DNA from: Prolixibacter sp. NT017
Lineage (GTDB): Bacteria > Bacteroidota > Bacteroidia > Bacteroidales > Prolixibacteraceae
Length of the DNA: 64,000 bases
Reading direction: 5' to 3'
Assembly (NCBI RefSeq): GCF_009617875.1
Contig: NZ_BLAV01000001.1
Location: 2,790,001-2,854,000, forward strand
Shown here: positions 1-9,152 of the stretch, one piece after another
Position numbering within the stretch: the stretch's first letter is position 1
Layout of the letters: each line of letters begins with the position of its first letter
Notes under the pieces: generated by a model
What the model was told of the DNA's origin: nothing
Database searches by the model: none
Seen by the model: the letters and a program-made list of their open reading frames with translations, nothing else
Made by a program: the position numbers and the translations under genes

Positions 1-925
1 CCACATAACCGACAACGGTCAAAGCATCGGGTGCCCCCACCGCAAATATCGGGAACAAACGGGCTACCAGGTAGACACCGGCCACTACCATCGTTGCGGC
101 GTGGATCAAAGCCGAAATCGGTGTCGGACCTTCCATGGCATCGGGTAACCAGATGTGGAACGGAAACATCGCCGATTTACCGGCACCGCCGATGAAGACC
201 AGAATCAGGGCCCAGGTCAGCGTGCTCATGCCCAGGAATGACGCTCCGGTCATGGCAACCAAGTAGGATGAACCCGGATGTGAAAGCCGGTCAATCAGTG
301 TAAAGAAATCGTAGCTGTGTGCGCCATAGCCCAGCATCAGGATACCAATCAGGAATCCCAAATCGGCGAAGCGGGTAACGATAAACGCCTTCTTAGCAGC
401 AGCCACAGCCGACGGGCGACTGAAGTAGAAACCAATGAGCAGATACGATGATACGCCTACCAGCTCCCAGAAGATGTACATCTGGAAAATGTTGGTCGAA
501 AGCACCAGTCCCAGCATGGAGAAGGTGAACAGTCCGAGGTAAGCATAGTAAGTAGTATACCGCTCCTCACCTTTCATGTATCCCAAACTGTAAATGTGTA
601 CCATCGTCGAAACAAACGTAACGACCAGCAACATCATCACAGAAATGGGATCGAGAACCAGTCCCAGATTAATGGATAAATCCGAGTTAAACGGTAACCA
701 GTTCAGTTGTGCCGTCAGGTACGGGATGAATTCTCCTCCCTGCTTTCCGATAGCGAAAAAGTAATCGTAAGCAGTAACCAGCGCGAGAACCAGCGAAGCT
801 CCTAAAATCACCGAGCCAATCACTCCCGAGAAGCGGACCGAAATATGCTTTCCGGCCAGCCCCAGCAACAGGAAGCTTAGCAGCGGCAATAACGGTATGA
901 GTAGTACAATATTATCTAAAGTCAT
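1..925 (-). CDS. nuoL: NADH-quinone oxidoreductase subunit L (partial, C-terminus beyond the left edge)
   Basis: Membrane-arm, antiporter-like subunit of respiratory complex I; it helps pump protons as quinone is reduced. Translating the minus strand from the ATG at 925 gives MTLDNIVLLIPLLPLLSFLL followed by more hydrophobic helices with no stop seen where I read it. About 308 N-terminal residues of a family usually 600-700 long are present. It starts three bases after the nuoK stop, so it is the next gene of the operon. Identity rests on position and hydrophobicity plus the family-typical N-terminus; I did not translate every residue. Confidence 0.9.
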   Translation of the reverse strand, partial: MTLDNIVLLIPLLPLLSFLLLGLAGKHISVRFSGVIGSVILGASLVLALVTAYDYFFAIGKQGGEFIPYLTAQLNWLPFNSDLSINLGLVLDPISVMMLLVVTFVSTMVHIYSLGYMKGEERYTTYYAYLGLFTFSMLGLVLSTNIFQMYIFWELVGVSSYLLIGFYFSRPSAVAAAKKAFIVTRFADLGFLIGILMLGYGAHSYDFFTLIDRLSHPGSSYLVAMTGASFLGMSTLTWALILVFIGGAGKSAMFPFHIWLPDAMEGPTPISALIHAATMVVAGVYLVARLFPIFAVGAPDALTVVGYV

Positions 926-928
926 AGC

Positions 929-1243
929 TTAGAATTTCATGGTGTCAACTTCCTCTACATCGACGGTATTAAACTTGCGGAACAGGTTGATGATAATGGC
1001 AATCGCCAGCGAAACCTCGGCCGCAGCTACCGCGATGATAAAGAGGGTGAAAAATATTCCTTCCAGCTGATTCGGAAACAGGTACTTGTTAAACGCGATA
1101 AAATTGATGTTCACGCTGTTCAGAATCAATTCCACCGACATGAGCATGGTAATCATGTTACGCCGGGTGAAAAATCCGTAAATCCCCAGGAAAAACAGGG
1201 CCGAACTGAGAATCAGCAAATGGGCTAATGGTACTTGTTCCAT
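929..1243 (-). CDS. nuoK: NADH-quinone oxidoreductase subunit K
   Basis: Small three-helix membrane subunit of complex I, taking part in proton translocation. The 104-residue length is typical. The central segment LMSVELILNSVNINFIAF contains the conserved membrane glutamate (VELILN) and a second acidic helix follows (AAAEVSLAIAI). It lies between nuoJ (four-base gap) and nuoL (three-base gap), so translation is probably coupled along the operon. Confidence 0.97.
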   Translation of the reverse strand: MEQVPLAHLLILSSALFFLGIYGFFTRRNMITMLMSVELILNSVNINFIAFNKYLFPNQLEGIFFTLFIIAVAAAEVSLAIAIIINLFRKFNTVDVEEVDTMKF

Positions 1244-1247
1244 AACT

Positions 1248-1760
1248 TTATTTCTTTTGAATGTTCACTGCAATCACAATACATCCCACCAGTGCCGCCA
1301 GCAGCAAGAAGCTGACAATCTCAAACGGGTAAACATATCCATGGTGATGGTAATCGAGCATTTGCCGTCCGATGCTTCGGGCTGAATGATCGATTCCGGC
1401 CTCCGTAGTTACCTTGAATGCAGTCTTGTAAAAGACTCCCAACACGACAATCAGACCGAAAGCAGCCATGCTGGCTCCCGCCACAATTCGTTTGAAAAGG
1501 GGCTTGGGTAATTTGTCTCCAGCCTGATGTGTCAGGAAAATCGAAAAGATAATCAGGACGATAATCCCGCCTACGTAGATTAACACCTGCAGTGCCGCGA
1601 TGAAATCCATGTTCATCAGAATATAAATTCCGGCAATCCCAATCAGGGAAAAGAGCAGGTATATCGCCGCGCGGAATATCTTCCGGGTAAAAACGCTCAT
1701 CGCACCAAAAACAAGCACAAGAGCCGAAACGATATAAAATATGATGGTTGATGCACTCAT
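1248..1760 (-). CDS. nuoJ: NADH-quinone oxidoreductase subunit J
   Basis: Membrane subunit of complex I with about five transmembrane helices; 170 residues is normal for the family. The segment AALQVLIYVGGIIVLIIFSIFL matches the conserved NuoJ third helix with the pi-bulge region (key residues Y..G.I.VL). The ATG overlaps the nuoI stop codon as ATGA, a classic translational-coupling arrangement. Confidence 0.96.
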   Translation of the reverse strand: MSASTIIFYIVSALVLVFGAMSVFTRKIFRAAIYLLFSLIGIAGIYILMNMDFIAALQVLIYVGGIIVLIIFSIFLTHQAGDKLPKPLFKRIVAGASMAAFGLIVVLGVFYKTAFKVTTEAGIDHSARSIGRQMLDYHHHGYVYPFEIVSFLLLAALVGCIVIAVNIQKK

Positions 1761-2236
1761 TTCTTTGCGCTTTTTAGTTTTGAACCAGGTTGATTGAGCA
1801 CCTTGGTAAGTACTTTCCGGTCGTAAACCGAATGTTCGAAGGCGTTGGACATTTTAATCGCATCCTGCGGGCATGCATCGATGCATTGACCACAAAACGT
1901 GCAAAGTCCCAGGTGATAGACCCACTTGTCCAATTCCTTTTTCTTTTTGCCCTCCGGCGTTTCCACCTGCTGTGTAATGATTTTGATGGAACCGTTGGGA
2001 CAGTTCATCTCACAAATGGTACAGCCGGTACACAAGTGCTCATTATTCTCGTCGTGCGGAAGAACCACTTCGCCCTGGAATCGTTCAGGAATGTACAAGG
2101 TGTCGCGGTTTTCCGGATATTGTTCCGTCAGGATCTTCTTCGGATGCACCAGGTAGTGCCCGGTGAGCATCATCCCTTTCCAGAGAGAAGAAAACCCGTA
2201 CCAGATTGCTCTGAAATATTGATATATGCTATTCAT
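1757..2236 (-). CDS. nuoI: NADH-quinone oxidoreductase subunit I, two [4Fe-4S] ferredoxin-type protein
   Basis: Peripheral-arm iron-sulfur subunit carrying clusters N6a and N6b toward NuoB. Two CxxCxxCxxxCP motifs are visible, LCTGCTICEMNCP and LCTFCGQCIDACP. I place the start at the second ATG (MNSIYQYF, 159 residues) because AAGGAGG lies five bases upstream; the upstream in-frame ATG at 2251 would put that ribosome site inside the gene. The 3' end overlaps nuoJ by four bases. Confidence 0.96.
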   Translation of the reverse strand: MNSIYQYFRAIWYGFSSLWKGMMLTGHYLVHPKKILTEQYPENRDTLYIPERFQGEVVLPHDENNEHLCTGCTICEMNCPNGSIKIITQQVETPEGKKKKELDKWVYHLGLCTFCGQCIDACPQDAIKMSNAFEHSVYDRKVLTKVLNQPGSKLKSAKK

Positions 2237-2251
2237 CTTACCCTCCTTCAT

Positions 2252-3337
2252 TTACAGATACCATCCCATCAGGGCAATGAATGCCGCAAACAGAACATTG
2301 ATTATACTTACGGGAAGCAGGTATTTCCACTCCAGTTTCAAAAGCTGGTCGATACGCAGTCGCGGGAAAGTCCAGCGGAACCAAACGATCAGGAACAGGA
2401 TGAAGAATGTCTTGCCGAAGAACCAGACAATTCCGGGAATATAATCCATGAAATGGTTGAATCCTTCGAGTCCGGCAAGGTGGAACGGCATCCAGCCTCC
2501 GAGGAAAACAGTAGCTGCTACCATCGACAACACGAACATGTTGGTATATTCCGAAAGGAAAAACATGGCGAACTGCATACCCGAATATTCGGTGTGGTAA
2601 CCGGCTGTCAACTCCGATTCTGCTTCTGCGAGGTCGAAAGGTGCACGGTTCAACTCAGCTGTACTGGTTATCACAAAGGTGACGAAGGCGATAATCACCG
2701 GAATATGGCCTTTAATGATCCACCAACCGTCGGCTTGTGCCTGCACGATTCCGGAAATACTCAGCGTTCCGCTCATCATCACGACAACAATTAGTGCAAG
2801 ACCGCCCGATAGTTCGTAGCTCACAATCTGCGCTCCGCTTCGCATGGCGCCCAGCAACGAATATTTATTGTTGCTCGACCAGCCGGCCATCAAAATCCCA
2901 ATCACCGAAAGGGAACTGACCGCGGTAATATAAAATACCCCGATGTTGATGTCCCAAAGCTGAATGCCCCTGGCAAAAGCGATAGGCACTATGGTCATGA
3001 AGCTCACAATGGTCACGACGAACGGTGCCAGTTTGAACATCATCTTATCGGAATTCGTCGGAACTAAACACTCTTTCAATAAAAGCTTCATCACATCGGC
3101 AATGGCCTGCAGCGATCCGTACTTTCCGACGCGCATCGGGCCAAGCCTCATCTGCATGAACCCGGCCAGTTTACGCTCGGCGTAAACCATCAGAACGGCC
3201 ATCGCTACTACCAGCAGAATCACGGCGACTCCGGCCAGCACCAGCTCGATTCCAAACGCCACGTGCGGGTGGAAAATGCTGTTCAGCCAACTGTCAATGG
3301 CCCGGGTTATTTCTAATAATGATATGGATAATTGCAT
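2252..3337 (-). CDS. nuoH: NADH-quinone oxidoreductase subunit H
   Basis: Membrane subunit at the junction with the peripheral arm, forming the quinone chamber. Signature stretches are AERKLAGFMQMRLGP near the N-terminus, and NRAPFDLAEAESELTAGYHTE, the acidic loop typical of NuoH. The length of 361 residues and eight or so helices fit. It directly follows nuoD: no nuoE, nuoF or nuoG is inserted. Confidence 0.97.
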   Translation of the reverse strand: MQLSISLLEITRAIDSWLNSIFHPHVAFGIELVLAGVAVILLVVAMAVLMVYAERKLAGFMQMRLGPMRVGKYGSLQAIADVMKLLLKECLVPTNSDKMMFKLAPFVVTIVSFMTIVPIAFARGIQLWDINIGVFYITAVSSLSVIGILMAGWSSNNKYSLLGAMRSGAQIVSYELSGGLALIVVVMMSGTLSISGIVQAQADGWWIIKGHIPVIIAFVTFVITSTAELNRAPFDLAEAESELTAGYHTEYSGMQFAMFFLSEYTNMFVLSMVAATVFLGGWMPFHLAGLEGFNHFMDYIPGIVWFFGKTFFILFLIVWFRWTFPRLRIDQLLKLEWKYLLPVSIINVLFAAFIALMGWYL

Positions 3338-3352
3338 TTGTATCGTATTATC

Positions 3353-4462
3353 TTATCTGTCGATATCTGGAATAATTAAATCAAGCGTTGCCATCATCGA
3401 AACCATGTCACCGATTTTGGCGCCCTTTAACATCGGCCGCAAGGCATTCAGGTTAGAGAAGTTGGGTGTCCGGAACCTGACACGATACGGCTCTTTCTTG
3501 CCGTCGCTCACGATGTAAACGCCCAGCTCGCCACGAGCTGTTTCCACCCGTTGGTAATATTCGCCGGCAGGTAATTTCACTATCCCTTTCAGCTTCTCGC
3601 GGTAACTTCCTTCCGGGATGTTGTCGATGAGTTGCTCGATGATGTGAATCGACTGCTTCATCTCCTCTATACGGAGCCAGTAACGGGCAAAGTTGTCGCC
3701 CTTATCGTTCAGAACTTCCTCGAATTCAACCTTATCATAGCCATCATAAGGATGCAACTTGCGAACATCACACTTCACGCCGGAAGCGCGGGCGACGGGT
3801 CCGGTACACCCCAAAGAAATAGCATCTTCAGCAGTCAGTTTTCCAACGCCACGGGTACGAGCCTGTAAAATCACGTTACCGGTAAGTAACTGGTAGTATT
3901 CGTGCAGGTTACCTTTCAACTGTTCAATCAGCTTTTTCACCTTTTTCACGAAATCGGGGTGCAGGTCATTTATCACACCCCCTGGCGTGATGTAATTCAT
4001 CGTCAGGCGTGAACCACAGGTTTCTTCAAAGATTTCCAGAATCATTTCGCGTTCGCGGAAAGCATAGAAGAAAGGTGAAACAGCACCCAGGTCAAGTCCC
4101 AGTGCTCCCCACCACAACTGGTGCGATGCCAAACGGCTCAACTCAGCCATCAATACGCGGATAACCTGCGCTCGTGGTGGTGCTTCAACCTGCAAGCCTT
4201 TCTCGATAGCCAGCGAACAGGCCTGGTTATTCATATGCGCCGAAAGGTAATCCATCCGGCTGGTGAGGTAGATAAACTGTTTGTAGCCCAATGCCTCCGA
4301 CATTTTCTCGATGCCGCGGTGGATATACCCGAGGTGAGGCTTCGAATCGATGATGTCCTCACCGTCGAGCCACAGTTCCAGGCGTAATACTCCGTGCGTG
4401 GAAGGGTGCTGCGGACCAACGTTGATGACAAATTCGTCGCGTTTGATATCTTTTGTTTCCAT
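3353..4462 (-). CDS. nuoD: NADH-quinone oxidoreductase subunit D
   Basis: The 49-kDa peripheral subunit that lines the quinone-binding site, related to the hydrogenase large subunit. Visible signatures are INVGPQHPSTHGVLRL, HLGYIHRGIEKMSE and the C-terminal ending LDLIIPDIDR. The reading frame extends to a TTG at 4471, but I prefer the ATG at 4462 (METKDIKRDEF, 369 residues). nuoC and nuoD are separate here, unlike the fused nuoCD of enterobacteria. Confidence 0.96.
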   Translation of the reverse strand: METKDIKRDEFVINVGPQHPSTHGVLRLELWLDGEDIIDSKPHLGYIHRGIEKMSEALGYKQFIYLTSRMDYLSAHMNNQACSLAIEKGLQVEAPPRAQVIRVLMAELSRLASHQLWWGALGLDLGAVSPFFYAFREREMILEIFEETCGSRLTMNYITPGGVINDLHPDFVKKVKKLIEQLKGNLHEYYQLLTGNVILQARTRGVGKLTAEDAISLGCTGPVARASGVKCDVRKLHPYDGYDKVEFEEVLNDKGDNFARYWLRIEEMKQSIHIIEQLIDNIPEGSYREKLKGIVKLPAGEYYQRVETARGELGVYIVSDGKKEPYRVRFRTPNFSNLNALRPMLKGAKIGDMVSMMATLDLIIPDIDR

Positions 4463-4471
4463 AACAGTCAA

Positions 4472-4927
4472 TTACAGGGATATAACATCGTCGTCCTGGT
4501 AATCCTTCCGAAGCGGATAACCTTTCCATTCGTTACTCATGAAAATGCGTCGCAAATGCGGATGCCCCGTGAAACGAATGCCGAACAAGTCCCATATTTC
4601 GTTCTCGTACATTTCGGCTGCTTTCCACAGCGGCTCCACCGACGGCAACTCAGCATGGTCACGATCTTCCAGCTTCACCTTGATTTCCAAATCGTGGCGG
4701 TAAGTGGTGGAAGTCATGTGGTAGACCATTTCAAAATGTGTTTGCCAGTCGATGGCTGTTTCATCGAAAAGGAAATCGAATTTCGTGGCTTCATCTTCTT
4801 TCAGCTTTTTAGCCACTTCGAAAATCTCATCCTTTTCCACCCAAAGCACAGGAAAATCGATGTTCTCTTCCTGCGTCATTCCCGGGAAGGTTTTCTCCAG
4901 GTAACTTTTCAGTTCATCTTTAGTCAT
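4472..4927 (-). CDS. nuoC: NADH-quinone oxidoreductase subunit C
   Basis: The 30-kDa structural subunit of the peripheral arm. The hallmark is the C-terminal region [19 protein letters not shown] followed by [11 protein letters not shown] choose the ATG at 4927 ([12 protein letters not shown], 151 residues): GAAGGA lies just upstream and the start overlaps the nuoB stop by eight bases (ATGACTAA). The longer frame from 4954 would add ten basic residues atypical of the family. Confidence 0.95.
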   Translation of the reverse strand: MTKDELKSYLEKTFPGMTQEENIDFPVLWVEKDEIFEVAKKLKEDEATKFDFLFDETAIDWQTHFEMVYHMTSTTYRHDLEIKVKLEDRDHAELPSVEPLWKAAEMYENEIWDLFGIRFTGHPHLRRIFMSNEWKGYPLRKDYQDDDVISL

Positions 4928-5471
4928 CGTTTTCCTTCTTTTTCGGTTTATCAATCACATACGCTCTCGAGTGCCGGATTTTCTCCTGCAACTTCATCAT
5001 GCCTTCCAGCAGCGCTTCAGGACGCGGAGGACAACCCGGAATGTATACATCCACAGGGATGATATTATCCACACCTTTCACAACCGTGTAAGAGTTGTAG
5101 AAGAAAGGCCCGCCGGTAATGGTGCAGGCGCCCATGGCAATTACATATTTCGGTTCCGGCATCTGGTTGTACAGACGTTTCAGTACCGGCGCCATCTTTT
5201 TGGTAATGGTCCCGGCTACGATAATCAGGTCGGCCTGGCGGGGAGTAGCACGCGCTACCTCGAAGCCAAACCGCGACCAGTCGTACTTAGCCGATGCCGC
5301 CGACATCATTTCGATGGCACAACAGCTGGTTCCGAAGGTGAGCGGCCAAAGCGAGTTGCTTCGTGCCCAGTTACTCAGCTTATCGATATTCGAAACCAGA
5401 AAGTTGGTATTCCCCGACTCATCTTCGTAAATCTCGCCGGGAAACGGTTCGGGATTTTTATTTACATCCAT
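4920..5471 (-). CDS. nuoB: NADH-quinone oxidoreductase subunit B
   Basis: Binds the terminal cluster N2, which passes electrons to quinone. The cluster-ligand cysteines are visible as [18 protein letters not shown] and [13 protein letters not shown]. The 183-residue length is normal. It overlaps nuoA upstream by ten bases and nuoC downstream by eight, consistent with tight co-translation. Confidence 0.97.
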   Translation of the reverse strand: MDVNKNPEPFPGEIYEDESGNTNFLVSNIDKLSNWARSNSLWPLTFGTSCCAIEMMSAASAKYDWSRFGFEVARATPRQADLIIVAGTITKKMAPVLKRLYNQMPEPKYVIAMGACTITGGPFFYNSYTVVKGVDNIIPVDVYIPGCPPRPEALLEGMMKLQEKIRHSRAYVIDKPKKKENDD

Positions 5472-5812
5472 GACAGGGCTTTCTTTTTATGGGCATATAA
5501 CAGGCCCAGGAATAACACCAACACAAAAAATACAATCTCGATAAAAGCTACCATGCCAATTTCCTTGAACACAACAGCCCAGGGATAGAGAAAAGCTATC
5601 TCCACATCGAACAAAAGAAACACGAGGGCAAATAAATAGTAGCCCACATGAAACTGAACCCATGTTGTGCCCTGCGTTTCCATGCCGCATTCGTACGCCT
5701 CACCCTTTTCGGGATTATATCGTTTGAGCGAAAGCTTGTTGCCCAATCCAATTGCCAGCGCGGCAAAAGCGAAACCACAGAACATTAACAGTAGAATAGA
5801 TACACTGCCCAT
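5462..5812 (-). CDS. nuoA: NADH-quinone oxidoreductase subunit A, first gene of the nuo operon
   Basis: Three-helix membrane subunit near the quinone site. Key features are the family loop around [20 protein letters not shown] and the acidic [16 protein letters not shown] helix. The length of 116 residues fits. No gene lies upstream on this strand for 140 bases, so the operon promoter should be in 5813-5954; I saw no convincing TAnnTTTG there. Confidence 0.97.
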   Translation of the reverse strand: MGSVSILLLMFCGFAFAALAIGLGNKLSLKRYNPEKGEAYECGMETQGTTWVQFHVGYYLFALVFLLFDVEIAFLYPWAVVFKEIGMVAFIEIVFFVLVLFLGLLYAHKKKALSWM

Positions 5813-5954
5813 GTTATATAAATTTTTATTGATAATTGATTAATCACTGAAATCGGAATACCGGGTTGGAAATTCCATCAGATTGTTCTCCCCCGGGAAA
5901 AAGATATCCGGTGAAGAATGCTGATCCGAACAGCCGGATCAGAGCATAAGTGAC

Positions 5955-6335
5955 TTATAAAAGAAGGGATTCAATGAAATAGATAAAGTCATCCGTTTCA
6001 TTGAGTGGGATAGTGTGCATCGCATGATCAGAGAACGAGCAGGTAACCGATTCCAGTTCCGTATTCAAATCACGTTTCAGCACCACAAAATTTTTAAGGA
6101 GTTGAACTTCCAATTCCTGCTTGTTCTCGTCAACACAAGTCAGAGCAGCAGGATCCGGCTCTTCTGTAAAGAAACCATGAGAAGTGGAACTACTGGACAT
6201 TTCAGGACTCCTGAATTCGGCCACGCGCTTTCTTGCCGACAGCTCGTGTACCTCGTTGGTAAAATGAGCATATCCTACTGCAATTGGTACCAGTAGTAAT
6301 AAAATGGCAATGATATTTTTAATCGCTTTCCTCAC
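5955..6335 (-). CDS. Hypothetical small exported or membrane-anchored protein
   Basis: A 126-residue protein starting at GTG. Residues about 4-24 form a hydrophobic segment after a basic N-terminus, so it is probably anchored in or exported across the inner membrane. The remainder is polar, with two cysteines and a serine-rich stretch (EMSSSSTSHG). I do not recognise a family. It lies upstream of nuoA on the same strand with a 142-base gap, and the GTG start has only a weak purine-rich leader. Expression is plausible but unproven. Confidence 0.6.
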   Translation of the reverse strand: MRKAIKNIIAILLLLVPIAVGYAHFTNEVHELSARKRVAEFRSPEMSSSSTSHGFFTEEPDPAALTCVDENKQELEVQLLKNFVVLKRDLNTELESVTCSFSDHAMHTIPLNETDDFIYFIESLLL

Positions 6336-6644
6336 TTCTCAATCAATAACTCAGCTGCAAGTTTAACACAAATTGAAAGCCACTACACCCTGATTTAGTT
6401 ATTTTTAACCATTCTAAGTATTGATCCACAGCATTCCCCGTCTTACAACCCAATTCCATCTCACTGATTATATTACCATTACACTCCACAAACACATCCA
6501 CATACCTTAATAATTATATCATTCGACCTATTAAATATCATATTCCCTTTCAACTCTCAAGAAAATTTTTAACCGAATAGTTTTCACCTTTTGAAGCTTA
6601 TTCTGCCTACTTTTACCTCGAAGGCACATAATAAGGTTTCGATA
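6336..6644. other. AT-rich divergent intergenic region
   Basis: Separates the minus-strand small protein from the plus-strand two-component system and must hold at least one promoter in each direction. It is visibly AT-rich, but I could not find a clear TTTG...TAnnTTTG pair or any gene in it. Confidence 0.5.
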
Positions 6645-7322
6645 ATGAAAATACTAATAGTGGAAGATGAGCAATCATTGGCTGACGATTTGGTTGCCTA
6701 CCTGGCAGCCGAAGGAAACATCTGTGAATCGGCTTATGACTACTTTACCGCAGAAGATAAGCTGGCAGCCTTCCATTACGACATCGTTTTACTCGATATA
6801 AACTTGCCTGACGGAAACGGTTTGCAATTGTTGCACCAAATGAGGGAGCACGAACCACCGCCCGGCGTACTGATCATTTCAGCACGCGATTCGCTGGACG
6901 ACAAACTCAAGGGCCTTGATTTGGGTGCCGATGATTACCTGACCAAACCGTTTCATCTGGCTGAAGTGAATGCCCGGGTAAAAGCATTAGGTCGACGTCG
7001 GTTATTTGGTGGAAAAACCGAAATCCGTTACAACGAAATCAATATCGACCCTGAATCGGGAACAGTCCGCATTAACAACCAACAGCCGGAATTGACCCGG
7101 AAAGAATTCGCTTTGTTACAGTACTTCGTCACCAACCAGAACCGCGTGATGACCAAAGAGGCCATTGCTGAACATTTGTGGGGCGATTACATGGAAATGG
7201 CCGGCAATTTCGACTTCATCTATACACACATCAAAAATCTTCGTCGCAAACTGACCGATGCCGGAGCCAACGATTACATCCGGACGGTGTACGGCATGGG
7301 CTACAAATGGAGTGACGAATAG
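6645..7322 (+). CDS. OmpR/PhoB-family response regulator
   Basis: DNA-binding regulator of a two-component system. The N-terminal receiver domain (residues 1-115) has the acidic pair in IVEDEQ, the phospho-acceptor Asp51 in LLDINLPDG and the conserved Lys in YLTKPFH. The C-terminal winged helix (about 125-225) ends with YIRTVYGMGYKW. I start at the ATG at 6645 (MKILIVEDE); the 18 extra residues upstream are not family-like. The kinase begins 19 bases after the stop. The efflux operon immediately downstream is the obvious target. Confidence 0.95.
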   Translation: MKILIVEDEQSLADDLVAYLAAEGNICESAYDYFTAEDKLAAFHYDIVLLDINLPDGNGLQLLHQMREHEPPPGVLIISARDSLDDKLKGLDLGADDYLTKPFHLAEVNARVKALGRRRLFGGKTEIRYNEINIDPESGTVRINNQQPELTRKEFALLQYFVTNQNRVMTKEAIAEHLWGDYMEMAGNFDFIYTHIKNLRRKLTDAGANDYIRTVYGMGYKWSDE

Positions 7323-7341
7323 AACGACAAAAATCTTTTCA

Positions 7342-8589
7342 ATGAAACTGTTGCGCAAAACCATCGGATATCAACTGCTGCTGACGACCCTCTTTTTCGT
7401 GCTGGCCGGATTTGCCCTTTTCCGTATGATTAACGGGATTGAAAACGAAGAGGTAGACGAAAACCTGACGGCGATGCAAATGAGTATTGAGCTAAAACTG
7501 AAACAAGGAGTCGCCGTTAGCGACGCTCCTCCTCTTTTGATTATTCATCGCTTAGAGTCCCCTATAATGAAGGAGTCGGTGAGGATTCAAACCGTTCGGC
7601 TCCCCGATCCCATCGAAGGAGACAAAGAATCGTACCGGCAACTAACATCCCGCACAACCATCAACAATATTTCTTACGAAATTACCGTACGCAGTCTCCT
7701 GGTCGAAAACCGCGACATGGTCATCGCCATTAGTAGCTCCATTGGCCTCGTTTTACTGCTGCTCTTAACGGCGCTGTTGCTCATGAACTATTTCATGTCG
7801 AAGCGGTTGTGGGCCCCCTTTTACCACACACTGGGACATTTGAAGCAGTTCCGCCTTTCGGGAAGTAAACAGCCGCAATCTTCCGGCACCGATATACTGG
7901 AATTCCGGGAACTGGAAAATGCCATCACCGAGCTAACCAACAAAGTGCGCTCGGATTACCAGGCGTTGAAGACATTTACCGAGAACGCCTCGCACGAAAT
8001 TCAAACACCGCTGGCCATCATCTTATCCAAGCTCGAAATGTTGTTGCAATCGAAAGACCTGTCTCCCGAACAGTCAAAGCTGGTACAATCGGCCTACCGG
8101 AATGCACGCCGTTTGTCGCAAACCAACCGGAGCATGGTAACACTAACGCGGATTGAAAACCGGCAGTTCGACCAAATGCAGACTTTAAACCTGAGTGCAA
8201 CCCTCGACGAACTCCTCGAACAACTGGAAGATTTCGTTGCTTCAAAGCAACTGACGGTTGAGAAAACATACAACGCTAATCCGGTCTGGAACATAGATCC
8301 CGATTTAGCACATATCCTCTTGTCCAACCTCATGGGCAACGCTGTTCGGCACAACATCGACGGCGGCAGTATTCAGATTCGGTTAGAAGAACATGAATTA
8401 CAAATCAGTAACAGCGGCAAAGAACCGTCGCTACCCGCTGAGAAAATGTTTGACCGGTTTCAGACCGGAAGCGAAACGGGGAACACAGGTTTAGGCTTAG
8501 CCATCGTGAAAGAAATTGGTGCAGTAACCGGCATGACGGTGACTTACAATTACACGGACAACAACCATATCCTCACTGTTCTGTTTTAA
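7342..8589 (+). CDS. Sensor histidine kinase partnering the OmpR-type regulator
   Basis: Inner-membrane kinase of 415 residues. Two transmembrane segments (about 10-30 and 127-150) flank a periplasmic sensor of roughly 95 residues. The HisKA box has His218 in ENASHEIQTPLAI. The ATPase domain shows the N-box NLMGNAVRHN and the G2 box GNTGLGLAIV. The ATG at 7342 is chosen because the upstream part of the frame overlaps the regulator gene. The signal is unknown; genomic context suggests envelope stress, a toxic metal or a drug exported by the pump downstream. Confidence 0.94.
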   Translation: MKLLRKTIGYQLLLTTLFFVLAGFALFRMINGIENEEVDENLTAMQMSIELKLKQGVAVSDAPPLLIIHRLESPIMKESVRIQTVRLPDPIEGDKESYRQLTSRTTINNISYEITVRSLLVENRDMVIAISSSIGLVLLLLLTALLLMNYFMSKRLWAPFYHTLGHLKQFRLSGSKQPQSSGTDILEFRELENAITELTNKVRSDYQALKTFTENASHEIQTPLAIILSKLEMLLQSKDLSPEQSKLVQSAYRNARRLSQTNRSMVTLTRIENRQFDQMQTLNLSATLDELLEQLEDFVASKQLTVEKTYNANPVWNIDPDLAHILLSNLMGNAVRHNIDGGSIQIRLEEHELQISNSGKEPSLPAEKMFDRFQTGSETGNTGLGLAIVKEIGAVTGMTVTYNYTDNNHILTVLF

Positions 8590-8590
8590 C

Positions 8591-8638
8591 TTCAGATTCT
8601 GTTCAGATTTGGATGGTAACATTGCCTTCGTATTGAAG
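8591..8638 (+). promoter_or_regulatory. Candidate regulator operator and promoter for the efflux operon
   Basis: TTCAGATT occurs twice, at 8591-8598 and 8602-8609, a direct repeat with an 11-base period (one helical turn), the usual architecture of OmpR-family sites. TTTG at 8608-8611 is followed after 19 bases by TA at 8631, the spacing of Bacteroidota -33 and -7 elements, although the -7 box (TATTGAAG) is only a partial match. The position is between the kinase stop and the lipoprotein start. Function is inferred. Confidence 0.5.
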
Positions 8639-8655
8639 TCAAAACAAAAAATCAA

Positions 8656-9117
8656 ATGAAGAATAGCGTATTACTCTACATCATTGTTCTTCTTCTCCTT
8701 ACGGGAATATCGGCTTGCAGCGTGCAGGTACCGAAGGCAGCCAAATCGAACCTGGAAAAAATGTTCCCCGAAGCAACTCAAATCAGCTGGTCGCACGAAA
8801 ATAAAACTGAATTTGAAGCGGAATTTCAATGGCAGGGCCATAAAACTTCAGCCACCTTCGATGAAAAGGGAAACTGGAAAGAAACAGAACAAAGTATAAC
8901 AGCCGGGCAGTTGCCGTTAGCCGTTCAGGAGGCATTAGCCGAAGGTTTTGCCGATTTTGTGATTCAATCGCCGGAAAAGCTATGCTCACCGGAATACGCT
9001 GTCGCTTATGAAATGGTGGTAAAAAACAAAGCGGCCCGGGTGGAACTGCTTTTCGCCCCCAATGGCCAACTCCTGAAGAAAGAGTTGTTGAAAAATGAGG
9101 ATGAAGATGTTGACTGA
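8656..9117 (+). CDS. PepSY-like periplasmic lipoprotein
   Basis: A 153-residue protein with signal peptide and lipobox LTGISAC, so likely a lipid-anchored envelope protein. The body has the repeating beta-strand pattern of small PepSY-like proteins found in Bacteroidota (F.WQG..TSATFDEKGNWKETE then LP.AVQEAL). Such proteins often sit beside two-component systems and may sense or buffer envelope stress, but their biochemistry is not settled. It is the first gene after the proposed operator and is followed 35 bases later by the outer-membrane channel gene. Confidence 0.75.
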   Translation: MKNSVLLYIIVLLLLTGISACSVQVPKAAKSNLEKMFPEATQISWSHENKTEFEAEFQWQGHKTSATFDEKGNWKETEQSITAGQLPLAVQEALAEGFADFVIQSPEKLCSPEYAVAYEMVVKNKAARVELLFAPNGQLLKKELLKNEDEDVD

Positions 9118-9152
9118 TGTACCGGCCAGTGCCGGATGAACAGATAATAAAC

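Noticed and set aside
1790..2794. A 334-codon plus-strand frame opposite nuoI and nuoH
   Set aside because: It is antisense to two highly conserved genes; its product looks like reverse-strand translation with many His, Arg and Cys.
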